The notes beneath the pieces were generated by a model. The model had not been told where the DNA came from. It did not search any database and saw only the letters and a list, made by a program, of their open reading frames with translations. Source: Parapristionchus giblindavisi (lineage: Eukaryota; Nematoda; Chromadorea; Rhabditida; Diplogasteridae). Taken from it: 64,000 nucleotides of DNA. Both the position numbers and the translations under genes were made by a program. The stretch is from positions 830,001 to 894,000 of the forward strand of contig CALSFV010000023.1 of NCBI GenBank assembly GCA_943737045.1, written 5' to 3'. This document shows positions 1-12,439 of this stretch, piece after piece. Within the stretch, counting starts at the first letter, position 1. Every line of letters starts with the position of its first letter.

Positions 1-747
1 ATACGTGGAATTGTGGGCAAATGGTGGAAGTGGTGGAGTAGGCGATTGAATCCATTCGTAAGTTCATTAACTAAGATGTACCATGCATATTGATTGTGTG
101 ACGAAGACATAAACAAAGCAAAAAAAATCTTAGACATTTTAAACTTTCGAGAGACTTTTAAAAGTATTAATAATAATATTTTATCCTTTCTTACAGAGAG
201 AAGTAAAGAGATAATGTATTTGATAAAAGTACGGCTCTCTTTGTCAGGAATAGAATAATGAAATAAGCATAATCATAATGCTTTATATCATTATTTTAAA
301 ATTATATAATCAAATAAATTCGGAATAATTGATTATTCTAACATTCCAATCTCATGCGATGACATTTTCAGATGAAAGTCGATGAGAATGAAAAGTGTCC
401 AACGAATAGTTCAAGCTTCTATCATACCATAAGTAGTTCAAATGGAGAAAGGAGAACATGTACATCGCCATTGGTAAGATAAGCTTATAGATCAAAGATT
501 AATGATCAAAGATCAAAGATCAAGATGTAAATTTCAGCTGTTTTCCGAACCACCTCCACCAGCTGCTTCCGTTCATGGACATGAACCATCAATACCTCGA
601 TCAATATCTGTACTTTCTTCTCCAAGGAAAGAATATTCATTGATTAGATTAAAAGATGGAATGAGAAGGGCAAATTCAATTGCTATCACTTCGGTTGATG
701 AAGAGATTCAGAGTATTTTATCATCTGCAAATGAAACATTATTGTGA
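1..747 (+). CDS. C-terminal exons of an unidentified protein (5' end outside window)
   Basis: Three exons join in phase: 1-57, 372-473 and 538-747, with GT-AG introns of 314 and 64 bp. The first fragment is rich in Trp, Lys and Arg (GKWWKWWSRR). The rest is a Ser/Pro/Glu-rich, low-hydrophobicity tail of about 100 residues ending at TGA 745-747. A basic juxtamembrane stretch followed by a polar tail would suit the cytoplasmic end of a membrane receptor, but this is inference and no family is recognised. Everything upstream of base 1 is missing. Confidence 0.55.
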
Positions 748-1549
748 TCTTTACATATTCTACAGTAACTGTAATTATCCAAGAAAAAAAAATCTTCAGT
801 ATTTACTTTTCACTGTATGCTTCTTAGGATAATACATTCCATTTCTTTGTGATACATCCCGCTTCGCCTCATTCCTCGTCTAAACTACGGTATTATCAAT
901 GATTTTTCAACCTCATGAGCATATTATAATTGCGATTGCTTTCCAAGACATTTTCCACATTAAATATGTGTGTTCTAAGCTCATTTGTGTAGTCTTTTTT
1001 TGTTGATGGAAAGTGGCTATGAATAAGATACGGGCCTATTTCTTTTTGTGTAAAGTATCATTGTTCTCTTGTCATTCCTTTTCGATAAACCATAGAAGGC
1101 TTGCTGTTCTTTTTTGCTAATATAAACTCTTGGATAGAATCTATTTAAATCCGGTAAAGATGGAGGCATGAGACACAGTGTACTTTCGCTTCAGTTAACA
1201 TGCAAGATGTGTTAGTAGTATCATGTATTAAAATCATGTTTTGCTTTATATAGTTTGCATCATGATGTTTTATTGCAAACTTCATCTCAAATCCTCGATA
1301 ATACTTTGAGTGAAATACTAATTGAATATGATATGAAAAAGTAAATGATGTTTATCTCAGAGATTATTTCATATTTTCACTTAAAGTTTCTTGCCCCTTC
1401 ACATTTTCACACGAAAGATAATAATCTCATTGATTTTCTCCTTACTCAGTAGAAAACTAAGATCCTATTGATATCATTTATATATTATATCATACTCGTG
1501 TATCATCATTCCCCTTCTAATAGTTAACGACATTCTTCCCTAAAGTAAC
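748..1549. other. Intergenic, no gene seen
   Basis: AT-rich sequence between the stop of the first gene and the start of the sre-type receptor. No ORF, splice-consistent exon set or repeat was found on either strand. Confidence 0.5.
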
Positions 1550-3691
1550 ATGACCAGTACGTATCTTCTGTTGATTGGATCTAATTTATCAATGACATTC
1601 ACATTTCTCGAATCAAAGGTCGGTTATTCAATGTGTGTGGTGATACTATTATGAGTTCAGACATATCTAGCAGTTAACAGTGAATACTTTCCTGTGTTAT
1701 TAGCCATCTACACAATTGAAATGATTCTTCTGTGTCTACTGACGATATCACTACCATTCTTCATTACTTCATTCATTCGGGTATTTCTAATCTTAAGGAG
1801 AACAATATTAGTGTTTTTGTATTCGATGCAATACGTTCAGAGAATATTTCATGATATATGACTATATTTATGCATCCGTCACGTAAAAAAACGTTACATT
1901 TGGCAACGCACGCGTCGACGTCAATTTTGGAGTGTGTTGGGTCCCAAGTGGAAAACCCTGAATGTCATCAGGGGTACGCTAAAAGGTTACGGTAGCCAAC
2001 CAATATTGATCGATGGCTACGGTAACTTCCTACCGTACCCCTGATGACAATTAGGGTTTTCCACTTGGGACCCAACACACTCCAAAATTGACGTCGACGC
2101 GCGCGTCACCAAATGTAACGTTTTTTTACGTGACGGCGTAGGCGCGTCAGGCAAATGTAACGATGCATTAAGAATTCTCTTCTCCACTTTAATCTACGAA
2201 GTGTCTACATGTACTTTCTCATACATGCTGTCATTTATGTCATTCTTCGTATATTCATATTCCTTTATCAGACGAAGATCATTCCAATCACTGGTTGGTA
2301 TTCATTTGTGTCTTCTATCTTCATCATATAATTGCAATACGACTATTCAGCGTTCTGCAAAGAAAATGTTTTAATGTTTCAAGTTTTTTTTTCTGGTGTA
2401 GATACATATTCGAACAATCAATCACTAACAGTGAAAAAATCGATCTTTTCAACTTAGTTTGAATACTTTGTCAAATTCCACTCGAACGTGCGATAAAGCA
2501 AAGTGTTCGTACATTCGAATAAAGAAATCTACGTCAATGATATTCTCTAGTTAGCATAGACTGAGAATGTGAAAGTTTAAGGTATATGGTATATGGATCT
2601 TGGTTACCTATTACCTCACATAATACGAACATATCAAGCTAATACAGTATATTGTTTCGTTGCCATGAATGCATTTGAACGATTGGTAGCTACTATTATG
2701 ATTTCGAAATACGAGGTTACTTTGAAAAAAAATACTTGTTTTAAGCATAGTGGTCTACTTTCAGGCCAAAAAATATCGTATAGTATCGAACATTCTTATT
2801 CTACTTGCTACTATTGTTTCAATTACTATTCCTATCGTTTCTGGTAGATAATAAATATATGGTTTTATTGTTTTTACAATTTTTCTTTTTTCATAGGTCA
2901 CCTTACTACTGGGAAAACCGGAAATTTAACTGGATTACTTTTCGTGGCCACCGAATACACCATATCTGTTGTGGTCTGTTATATGACCTAGATTTCTGAA
3001 ATTATTTAATTAGTGATTATTTAATTAGAGCCAATATCAATGTCTTTTAAAGATATTAATATGTACTTGGATCTACAACAAACGAGAATTGAAGAGATAT
3101 TCTCATGGAAAGAAACTTTCATCTTTCGATGACTATACTCTATCCAGGAAATATCAAGTAACTGAAAATATCAGAGCATTGACGGTATGTATATTATTAG
3201 CTAACCTATATATTAAAAAAATTACATTCAAAGTGCATGCAAACCTATACTTGTACATCTATTAATATTATTAATTTAAATATACCTTTTGATTTCTCAT
3301 TGTCAGCAATATAAAAATTTGTTTGTGTAAATGTTGATCCATTCAGTTTATTCGTAACGTAATCTGTTCTGGATCATGTTTTGGTCTTCTCACTATTCCT
3401 ATCTCTGCATATTCAACAACAGTATCTCCAGTAGATCAAGTATACTGCAGAGGAATCATCGATTTACTTGTCACAATGTATAATCTAATTACAATGAATC
3501 TCATATTCATTCGTAATCTTTTCTTCAGGAGCCACTGTCTCATTTGTATTGTGGGAATATTATCATATGAGGAATGGAAAGGACGAATCATTCACACTTT
3601 TCCATTCTTGTCTGGGAAAAAGGAAACAAAATTCGTGATAGCGAATGATGAAGTCGAGTATTTCAAGCAGCTGGAATATGCGTGGTCTTGA
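1550..3691 (+). CDS. sre-type seven-transmembrane chemoreceptor
   Basis: Eight exons join without phase conflict: 1550-1618, 1661-1810, 2173-2293, 2582-2715, 2765-2843, 2897-2973, 3029-3184 and 3347-3691, giving about 376 residues, normal for serpentine receptors. Exon 2 carries a hydrophobic TM1. Exon 3 begins with LLHFNLRS before TM2. Exon 4 ends TM3 with AFERLVATIMISKYE. Exon 7 has YTLSRKYQVTENIRAL. The last exon ends in an acidic/aromatic tail (DEVEYFKQLEYAW). These signatures fit the nematode Sre family of the Sra superfamily, putative chemosensory GPCRs of neuron cilia. A MITE lies inside intron 2 (1811-2172) and leaves the frame intact. The start and exon 1 are the least certain parts. 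Family is confident by motif; ligand unknown. Confidence 0.75.
1876..2162. mobile_element. MITE-like inverted-repeat element in sre intron 2
   Basis: Two arms of about 100 bp are near-perfect reverse complements (shared blocks CCGTCACGTAAAAAAACG and GTGTTGGGTCCCAAGTGG) around a short loop near 1985-2030. The right end carries an extra 26 bp absent from the left end. The element is bracketed by ATGCAT at 1870-1875 and 2163-2168, which could be a target duplication, though ATGCAT is itself palindromic. No coding capacity. Confidence 0.75.
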
Positions 3692-4323
3692 TAATAAAAG
3701 TTGTATTGATTGGAGATTCTATGATGCAAATGATGTTATCGATATAATATATCCTTTGTTCACTTATATAATACATTTGAAATACTACGTAGATTTATAT
3801 GTTCTCCAAATGTTCGGCTGTTGCGAATGTGAATTCTGTCGGGGACGATATTGTGGACCATTCCCACTGGCGGAACTCTCGGTAACTGAAACCAACCGTA
3901 GGATACTCCCCCTCTGGTCTAAACAGGATGGAGGCTGACAATAACAACAGTGGACGAACGGGACGGACGACTGAACTCGAGACTAAAAAAACGAGCGTTA
4001 ATTATGTCGTCACCTTATTGATCAATCATTTTGATGACTCATACAATTTTCCTTCTCGATCATTTAATGTGTTAGTGTGAGTATTAGAGATAATAGACAA
4101 TTAAGAGATCATAGAGAATGAGAGTGACTGTTTATCCAATTCAACCACTATCGATACTTATAACATGAGATTTCTAAGTGATTTTGGCACGTTTAACTGT
4201 TTCGTTTACTACTCATTCATTGTTTCTTATCTCCATTCAAAATTCCTAGGATTTTTCAAATGTTTGTGAAATCATTCGATCGTAGTTATCAATTGATAAA
4301 TGTTATAAGTTGACATTTCAGTC
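3692..4323. other. Intergenic, no supported gene
   Basis: Stretch between the sre receptor and the first TTR gene. A 97-codon open frame at 3645-3938 overlaps the receptor's last exon in another frame and has no recognisable features. Confidence 0.4.
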
Positions 4324-5042
4324 ATGTTACTATCATTATGTCTTGTGTCTATCTTATTCGGTAGTACATCTGGTGGTCTTCTTGGATTCACGCAATCAGC
4401 TGCTGTTAGAGGTCGATTGATGTGTCATGATAAACCCGCAAGACACGTTAAAGTGAAGTTGTATGATGATGATACAGGTATTTCTATCTAATCCAATACG
4501 ATTTCGTTCATTGATTTGTTTTTAAAAAAATATCTAATTCCTGAATATCGGGAGTGAATTATCGTATTCATATTTAGAGTAGAGTAATATTCCTAATTTA
4601 TTCTGGAGATATTGATTCCTTCATAAATCTGTTTAGGGCCTGATCTCGACGATTTAATGGATAGTGGAGAATCGAATGCTGATGGAGACTTCTCATTGTC
4701 AGGATCAGAAAGTGAATTCACTACAATCGATCCTAAACTCAATATATATCATGATTGTGATGATGAACTTACGGTATGTATTATACCACTTCCAAGGAAT
4801 GCATGTATTTTTACAATAAATTAATTATTATAACACCAATTCTTCAGCCCTGCCAGAGACGAGTGACCATATATTTACCAAAGAATTATGTTTCATATGG
4901 ATCAACTCCGGAAAAGGTGACATACCTATTCATTGTTGCTATTCATTATTGCAAATACTTTCAAAATATTTAGGTATACGACGCAGGTGTTATTCAATTA
5001 TCTGGAAAGTTCTCAGGAGAAACAAGAGATTGCATTAATTAA
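4324..5042 (+). CDS. Transthyretin-like (TTR) family secreted protein
   Basis: Four exons (4324-4477, 4637-4773, 4848-4916, 4974-5042) give 142 residues, the usual size for nematode TTR-like proteins (PF01060). A signal peptide (LLSLCLVSILFGSTSG) precedes the family core: AAVRGRLMCHDKPARHVKVKLYDDD, then the Asp-rich PDLDDLMDSGESNADGDFSLSG block, then YHDCDD, PCQRRVTIYLPKNYVS and a C-terminal FSGETRDC. Cysteines fall at the conserved family positions. TTR-like proteins are extracellular beta-sandwich proteins of poorly known role; one C. elegans member (TTR-52) bridges apoptotic cells to phagocytes. The next gene is a tandem paralogue with identical intron positions. Confidence 0.9.
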
Positions 5043-5720
5043 ACCGAAGCCATTTAATTTTCCTTCTATTGGCATCAATATGAACACTGAACTCTCTTTG
5101 ACCACATTAACTTTATCGTTGTTTTTCACTCTTTAGATCATTTTTTTGCATATACTTTGTTTTTACAAAGAATAGTCAAGTGAATACAGTATTATAGCAT
5201 GATATTGAATTACAAGATTGAAAGACTCGCTGCGAGTATAAATAAATACTGTTGTAACATCTGACACGTGTTTGATGAATTTATATAACGAGAAGAAAGA
5301 AGGAGACTCCAGTTGTTTGACCTTATAAGGTTTTTCGATTAATTAATTGTCGATTGAAAAAAATTGGAGAAATCCTATTTTAATAATTGTAAGCTTTGAA
5401 GGCGTGATTTTGAAATGTTATCAATTGCGATGCTCGTTATTCTGAAAATTTATTTTTTGTGGCTAGGGTGTCGGAAATGCTCCTTGGTCAGTTTTGTGTG
5501 TGATAAAAAGTATTTATCACTCTTTACACAATCAGGTTATCGAAGAGAATGTTATTTCTAAAGGGATAATCAAGTAACAAAACATTGAAAAAGAAGAGTA
5601 GACAGTATTCTCTTTGTCTATTGTGTGTGCTATGTTGTAAAATCTTCCTTCAATATTGATTATTTCTTTCTTATAACTCTAAAGTTTAACTAATTTATTG
5701 ATTTTTTTCTTGAAATCAGA
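5043..5720. other. Intergenic between the two TTR genes
   Basis: AT-rich spacer of about 680 bp. Nothing coding seen. The second gene's start codon follows an AG at about 5719, so a splice leader or short 5' UTR exon is possible. Confidence 0.4.
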
Positions 5721-6537
5721 ATGAAGAGGATACTGCTGATGTTACTTCTTCCTTCTTTTGCAACGGGATTGATCGGGTTTACTCAATCAGCAGCAGTTAA
5801 AGGAGTATTGATGTGTCATGATCAACCTGCGAAGAATGTCAAAGTTAAACTATATGATGAAGATACTGGTACTCTCATTTATTATTATTATTATATTTTA
5901 TTCATTGAGCATAACACAAAAGAGTGCTTAATGAAGACCATAATCTTATCATTAGAAAAAGACTGTGTTTATCAATCTATTTTGTCACCTGTATAATGTA
6001 TAATATGAAAATTTAGTGATGTTGCTGCTACTATTGCATGATGGAACCTTTTCTGCTTACAGGACCAGATCTCGACGATCTTATGGATTCGGGAAAAAGT
6101 GATGCTGATGGTCGTTTCTCCCTTGCTGGACATGTCGACGAATTCACTACGATCGATCCCAAGATCAATATTTACCATGACTGTGATGATCTACTGGTGG
6201 GTTATTTCAAACGAGTTTTTGAACTGACGATGAGATACATTGAAAGATTTTGTGAAAACGAGAAAGATAAAAATGGGAACGTTGAACCGGGAAACCTCTT
6301 AGAATAGTTAGAGATAAAACTCATCAGTGTTAATATTTACAGCCTTGTCAACGTAGAATCTCTATTTTCATACCAAAGAAATATGTAACAAAAGGATCCA
6401 CAGCTGATAAGGTACTTTGAATGTTTTATAAAACTATTATATGAATGTTTATCTCTAAATACGTTCAGGTATACGATGCTGGAGTTATTCAATTGGCAGG
6501 AAAATTCTCGGGAGAAACACGTGATTGTCTGAATTGA
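5721..6537 (+). CDS. Transthyretin-like (TTR) family secreted protein, tandem paralogue
   Basis: Four exons (5721-5868, 6063-6196, 6343-6411, 6469-6537) give 139 residues. The N-terminal signal (ILLMLLLPSFATG) is followed by the TTR core: GFTQSAAVKGVLMCHDQPAK, PDLDDLMDSGKSDADGRFSL, YHDCDD, PCQRRISIFIPKKYV and the C-terminal GKFSGETRDC. Exon boundaries and phases match the preceding TTR gene exactly, so the two arose by tandem duplication. The mature halves stay alike while the signal peptides and the middle (SESEFT versus HVDEFT) have diverged. Secreted; substrate unknown. Confidence 0.9.
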
Positions 6538-7368
6538 GCCTCACTTTTTTCTGTAATTGTGCTCTCGAAATGCATAAAGTTGATTATATTAAACTATTCA
6601 AGTTTTCTCTATCTGAAACACACTTGTTATATATATAAAATGATGTAGGCAAATTATCCAACTGTGTATGCAAATCATAGTAGGAGACTGTTTTGTTGAA
6701 AGTGAAGGACTAATGTCTTTGGTCTGACTCATGCACATGAAGAAACTTTCTTAGAATACAATGAAATGATCGAGATAGAGAAGAGTACGATACAGTTTTG
6801 TTTGCTAACAGTGGAACAGAACTGTTAGTTCCGTATTTGATAGAAAGATAAGAGTTGAATATCGATGATCTACCATGTAGTGATGAGTAAATAAAGGAAT
6901 TATCGATCGAAATAGACAGGCAGACATAGAAAAAATAACATAAGAATGAGGCAATTAATTGATTTAACAAACAATCTGACTATTTCCAAAAGTTTTTGAA
7001 ATCAAGTCATATTCTAAATAGAAACAAAGAAAAAATAAAGGATATTTCTTTTTGCATGGCACAGTACAGGTTATGTTTTCTTCCTTTATATGATAAGAAG
7101 AAGTCTGATCCATCATATTGATATACTTATGTCTATGATATTTTGATCAGTGACTGGTGGAAGAAACTGCTTAAGCTTTAGATTAAAACCTATTCAAGTC
7201 GCGCCATTTTAACTACTAGTAGAGAGGCGATTCAGTATAAAAAGCATGACTTACTCCGCCTTTCACTCTCAGACCAACAACTTTCACTATTTAGCAAATG
7301 CTTTCCAACTGTGGCATATTTCTGTGAATGACAAAGTGCATTCGGTTACCCATAACCTATTTTAGGTA
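6538..7368. other. Intergenic and collagen upstream region
   Basis: No gene found up to the collagen start. The last 170 bp hold a TATA-like box (7236-7242) and a C/T-rich initiator region. An AG at 7364-7365 just before the start codon could be a trans-splice acceptor or the end of a 42-bp 5' UTR intron. Confidence 0.4.
7236..7242 (+). promoter_or_regulatory. TATA-like box upstream of the collagen gene
   Basis: TATAAAA lies about 130 bp before the collagen start codon, with pyrimidine-rich sequence (TTACTCCGCCTTTCACTCTC) just downstream. Strongly expressed nematode collagen genes often have a TATA box; the assignment is by position only. Confidence 0.45.
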
Positions 7369-8395
7369 ATGGACGTCTCAAACAAGGTTGCGGCCTATAA
7401 ACTGGTCGGCTATGCTGCCATTTCCTTCTCCGCCATCGCAATTCTTGCCCTTACCGTAACCCTTCCCATGGTTCACAACTATGCATCCAACCTTCGTCGT
7501 AATACTATTCATGATCTCAAGGCCTGTCAGGTAAACCAATACCGATCACCCATGGGTTCTCATTGATCTGCTTTTCAGGCTAATGCCCAAGGAGTATGGA
7601 TGAGCATGACTTCAATGAAAGCCCTTCCCTCTCATAACCGTACCGCTCGTCAAGCCTACTGGGAGGATGCCAAGTGCAACGGATGTTGCCAGCCCGGTCC
7701 CGCCGGAGCTCCTGGAACCCCCGGAAGAGCTGGTACCCCTGGACATCCCGGAGCGCCAGGAGCCCCCGGAAACCCCGGACGCGTTGGAAGCTCTCCTTGT
7801 GAGCCCACCACCCCTCCTCCCTGCAGTCCCTGCCCCGCTGGAAGACCTGGTAAACTCAAAAATTACCATTTTTATTTATAATATAAAATGATATTTCAGG
7901 ACCCAACGGAGCTCCCGGAGCCCCCGGAAATGACGGTCGCCCTGGAGCCCCTGGAAACGCCGGACCCGACGGACAGCCTGGAGATAACGGAAACCGCGGA
8001 CAGAATGGATTCCCCGGACGTCCCGGAAATGATGGACGCCCTGGAGCACCCGGAAAGTCTGCCCAGAGTGGACGTCCTATTCCCGGACGTGATGGTCAAC
8101 CTGGTCGTGCCGGATCTCAGGGACCTCAGGGTAAGGCAGTTATCTATCGATTTTTTTTGAACGAAATTTACTCTGGTTTTTCTCAGGACCTGCTGGACGC
8201 CCCGGAAATGACGGACGTCCCGGAAACAATGGATCTCGCGGACAGCCCGGAGCACAAGGATCTCCCGGTAACGATGGACAACCTGGTCAGCCCGGTCGTG
8301 ATGGAAACTCTGGAGGATCTGGAGAACGCGGTATTTGCCCCAAGTACTGCGCTCTCGATGGAGGAATCTTCTTCGAGGACGGAACTCGACGTTAA
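7369..8395 (+). CDS. Cuticle collagen
   Basis: Exons 7369-7530, 7579-7849, 7900-8130 and 8187-8395 give 290 residues, typical of nematode cuticle collagens. The N-terminus has the Col_cuticle_N hydrophobic segment (VGYAAISFSAIAILALTVT). An RTAR sequence precedes the collagenous part and may serve as the subtilisin-type processing site. A CNGCCQ cluster starts the first Gly-X-Y block, a Cys/Pro-rich interruption (SPCEPTTPPPCSPCPAG) follows, then long Gly-X-Y tracts run through exons 3 and 4. The end, ICPKYCALDGGIFFEDGTRR, resembles the C-terminal domain of the SQT-1/ROL-6-type collagens. It would be secreted by the hypodermis and cross-linked into cuticle. GC content is higher than the neighbours because of Gly/Pro codons. 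Confidence 0.93.
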
Positions 8396-9466
8396 ACAAT
8401 CGATATCCAACGATGTATTAATACGAATAAAGACAATTTTTCTCTAAACAGAACACATTGCAAATCACTCTCGATCTCGCTCTCAGCAATATGTTTATGA
8501 AATGAAATTCATACAATTCGTCTCAGAAATACGCTAGCTATCAAAGGTTTGCAATATCGTCCTAAAAGATAAAGACAGAAGAAGAAAGAATCTTAATGTA
8601 ATTGAAATGAATAATTAAACACGACTCTCTCTCTCTCTCTCCTACATTATAACAATACTTTATAACAATACGCTAGATTCAGTATATCTGAGGATCATAA
8701 TATCGATATATTATGTGAAATGAGAATTACTATTGACCTTGTAATAGTAGACGATTAGTTTGAATGAATCATTTACCAATCAAACGTAATGGGTAACCAT
8801 TGTTATAGTGAACTCACCGAGATATCTACTCTAAACTTAGAGATTACCATTGCCTTTGAACAGCGGCATCAACGAAAAAAACTTGATCTTTCAATACACA
8901 TCACGAAAAGATCAAATAAGAAATTTTTATTCAAACCGAATATTGTATTGAGCAACAGGCAGATACCCTCTGAAAAGTCTTAAACTTGCACTATTTTATA
9001 GTGGGTCACTATTGAAATGAATACAAAATGGGAAAGTATGTTAACAGACAAGATGAAGATTGAGTTACCACGGACAAATCTTCATTACATAATATGTCAT
9101 TCACATCTCAATAATTTACTAGAAAGTTTTAGAAATAGTCACTGATTGTTATGAAAATAAAATACGTCAATAAGATGTTTATTGAATCATAATAAAAGGC
9201 GTGCAAATGAGGGAAACCAAAGAGGCTATCATGAAGTAGAATGAATGACTATATAGAGTTGAATCGGAAGAGAATAGTGGTAGAGTGTTAGAGATAACGA
9301 GAGAGTCAACAAACACACACAAATGCACCAGTGTGAACATGTCAGGGCTTGTTAGTCATGAAGTTCTATATAATGCTTTCACTATCCATGGCATTTCATT
9401 CATTTTTGATCTTGTTGTTAAAAAATTCTTCTTTTCAGTTAAACTTTCTATACTAATTTTGCTGTC
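8396..9466. other. Intergenic, no gene seen
   Basis: About 1.07 kb between the collagen stop and the ankyrin gene. It includes a short CT-dinucleotide run near 8623-8641. Open frames at 8789-8983 and 9285-9518 lack recognisable features. Confidence 0.45.
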
Positions 9467-12439
9467 ATGGCCAAAAAATCCACTACTCATTGTTTCAAAT
9501 CAAATCAAAAGACACTGACAATAAGTGAGTGGTTAATGAAAAAACGAAACTAATTGAACGTTATTCAAGAGAAAAGACTACGTCGATCTATTCGAATTCA
9601 GAAGAATATGCTGAAGGATAAGGTGCAATATTTGATACTTATGTTACTGTTTTAATTCTTTGATTGTAGAGGCCGAAACGTAATATCTATGGTCAAGAGT
9701 TCATTATAGATCCAAGAAACTACGATAAACGGAAGGTAGTATTATCAATTGAAAAATTTCCATGTCCTTCAAATTTATCATATAAAATTGAGAATGTCAT
9801 CCATTCAGAGAATCTGTGTGAAGTACACAGAGAATGTGTCGACGAGAACATTTTCTCGTCTTCTTTTTTCTGCAGTGAAGGAAGGAAACTTGGATGAAGT
9901 CCGTCGACTAACTAACAATAAGAGGTTACATTTGTATAGATCACTGTAAATTACACAATATCCTTAGAATGCCCGGAAAATCTCTGAAGAGTTTATGTTC
10001 CCATGTCGATGACAGAAGTGCAATGGTAGAGGCTTTCTGTTCAGGTACCGAGACAAATTTTAGAAGAATACAATGAACTTAATTTTCAGAGGACCATGAA
10101 TTGATATTGTGCGTTCTTGAATCATGGTTTAAAAACAAAGATAGAGAAGCAGATGACAAGTCAATTGAGCCTCGTCTTAACATTTGGAAGGTTTTTTGTG
10201 ACTATTCAAATAATTTTTCATAAACTATAATCATCTTGCAGTCAAACGGTAGACGGGCAAGATTCTCGCTCGATCCCACTGAAAGTGAAATTGCTTTCAA
10301 TAAGTTCACTCCATTTGAAGGATTTCGTGAGGTTTCCATTTTATTCCAAAAAGCTCCGTACATTATATTATTGCAGCCCCTTTTAAAACAACTTATCAAG
10401 AGGAATGTATCATTTGAAGTAATCGAGAACTTTAGAGTTCAATCCCACTATCGTTAGTCAAATACTTTAAATGATTTATCCGTAGGCAATATTAATCACT
10501 TTGCAGTTGCAAGTCGATTTTCTCTTCAGCGATCCGTTCGCTCTTCAAATTCAAGATATTTCACTGGTGAGATTTTCTTCTACTTGAAACAAAATTATGG
10601 ACATTCAATATTTGTCCCATAGATCTCCTCTACTCGAGTAAGGAATTCCACAATCATATTGTTCGTGCTCTTCGATTTGGGTACAAAGATCTCGCCCTTT
10701 CATTGGCTTCTCATCCAGATTCCAGTGACACTCTCACTCCACTACAGATGGCAATATTAAAGTTAGACAATGTTTTCGTTATTGATATAATGAAACATTT
10801 CTTACAGATCAGACAAGAGATTGATATTGAAGATGAAAAAGGATCTCGATGAGGAGAGTAACACTGCCGAGGTGATAAAGATTTATAGTTTTTAAAAGAA
10901 AAAAAGATAATACAGAAGGTCCGTGCGTGTCATATTGCTTGTGTAACTGGAGATTTCTTTGTACTCAATTGGTTGTATACAATTCATCCACACATATTCC
11001 AATTGAAAGATGAAGATGGATGGTAAGTTACAGTCTATCACAGATCTCATCCAACATTTTTCAACTCCAGGCACTGTATTCATTATGCGGCAAGTAGTGA
11101 GACAGACATTGCACTACAATTTCTCATCTTAATTGGAGTTTCTATTTGTGAGAAGAACAAAAAATCAGAGACACCATTGCATATAGCTGTCAGAGCTGGG
11201 AGACGACACAATGTCAAGGTTCCCATTGTGTTATAACTTTATGCAAAGTTGATATTGTTTAGCTTTTACTGACAAACATCAAAGCAATGGACAAACTATC
11301 AGAAAATAAAGGAAATCGGGTATCAAATGAAAAAAGCATGGTATGATCCTTGAGATTCAAGAGAATTCGGATTCTCACCATGATTTCAGGTGAACGCATT
11401 AACCAACAAATGTAGGACACCACTTCATTATGCTTGCTATCATAAACGGTACTATAAAACGTATCATTGAACATTCTTACATAATTAATGAAAACTCTAA
11501 AAATGAAATAGATAACGAAAATTATTTTTCAGAACAGATATAGTTGATGATTTCGCGCATTATTCCAAAACTTATTTGAACTGCCAAGATTCCTCCGATG
11601 AATTTCAGACTCCTCTCATGGTACTCTTTCATTGAATCAGTTAAGTCACTCCAGATATAATTCTTGAAGGTGGCTGCTTCTATGGGAGATGTAGAGGGAT
11701 GTAAACTTCTTCTTTCCAAGAAATGTGATATCCATGTTGTCGATCGAATGGAAAGGTTCTATGATTATCAGTTTGATTAGAATCCGTGATGTATGTATTT
11801 AATTGTTGGAATTAACCACTCAAAAAGGCCCTATAGATTTATGGTTCAACGAGTTTGAAAATAAAGTAGCTAGGATCCGATTTTCAATTTTATTTCAGAA
11901 CTCCTTTGATGTATGCCGCTATAAATGGTCGTGATGAAGTAATTCGTCTTCTATTGCGGAACAACTTCGACCCAACTGTTGTAAGTTCTTAACGCTCTTT
12001 GCCCATAAATTCACAGTCTAACATTACAGGTTGATAAGTGTTTGAATACAGCTCTACACTATGCTTGTGCATATGGATGGCTATCTGCTGTAATAGCCCT
12101 AGTTGAGGTACTAATATCATCACTCTTAAATATCTAAATTACTTCATGAATTATAGGATTATTCATTCGTTTTGGGTTTCAAGAAAAGTGACGTGACTCC
12201 AATTCAAGCTGCCTACAACAACGGTTAGTTTTTGCATGCGATCATTGAATAATATATCTTATTCCATAGGACATTACGGGATCATAACATGGCTTATGAA
12301 TAGTGAACATTCCCATTTCGTTGAAGATTCCATCGCGGTAAGACGACAATTTGATGGATACATGTAAAAAAAGACATTTCAGAGCAAGGTTTCACGGTGG
12401 ATTCAGAAGCAGAAGAAAATTGATTCAATGAATCATTGA
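9467..12439 (+). CDS. Ankyrin-repeat protein, 22 exons
   Basis: Exons starting at 9467, 9570, 9670, 9809, 9968, 10090, 10242, 10377, 10507, 10643, 10808, 10919, 11071, 11263, 11390, 11533, 11670, 11899, 12030, 12157, 12270 and 12383 join in phase to about 586 residues. The first 60 residues are strongly basic (KKRLRRSIRIQK). Recognisable ankyrin units include ACHIACVTGDF, HCIHYAASSETDIALQFL, SETPLHIAVRAG, RTPLHYACYHK, QTPLMVAASMGDVEGCKLLL, RTPLMYAAINGRDEVIRLLL, NTALHYACAYG and VTPIQAAYNNGHYGIITWL. It ends in a short basic tail with no further domain. The layout recalls the ankyrin region of nematode tankyrase-like PARPs (pme-5), but there is no PARP domain here; that comparison is a guess. 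Likely a protein-binding scaffold. Exons 8-10 are the least certain joins. Confidence 0.8.

Noticed and set aside
1722..2301. sre receptor seemed to be a pseudogene split by a MITE with an in-frame stop
   Set aside because: A GT donor at 1811 and an AG acceptor at 2171-2172 remove the stop and the element, and all later exons join in phase.
5378..7368. Antisense ORFs at 5972-6178 and 6710-6970
   Set aside because: The first is the shadow of a TTR exon; the second has no features or splice partners.
7612..8410. Long minus and alternate-frame ORFs across the collagen gene
   Set aside because: Gly-X-Y codon bias (GGN CCN NNN) keeps the other frames open; only the spliced plus frame has collagen features.
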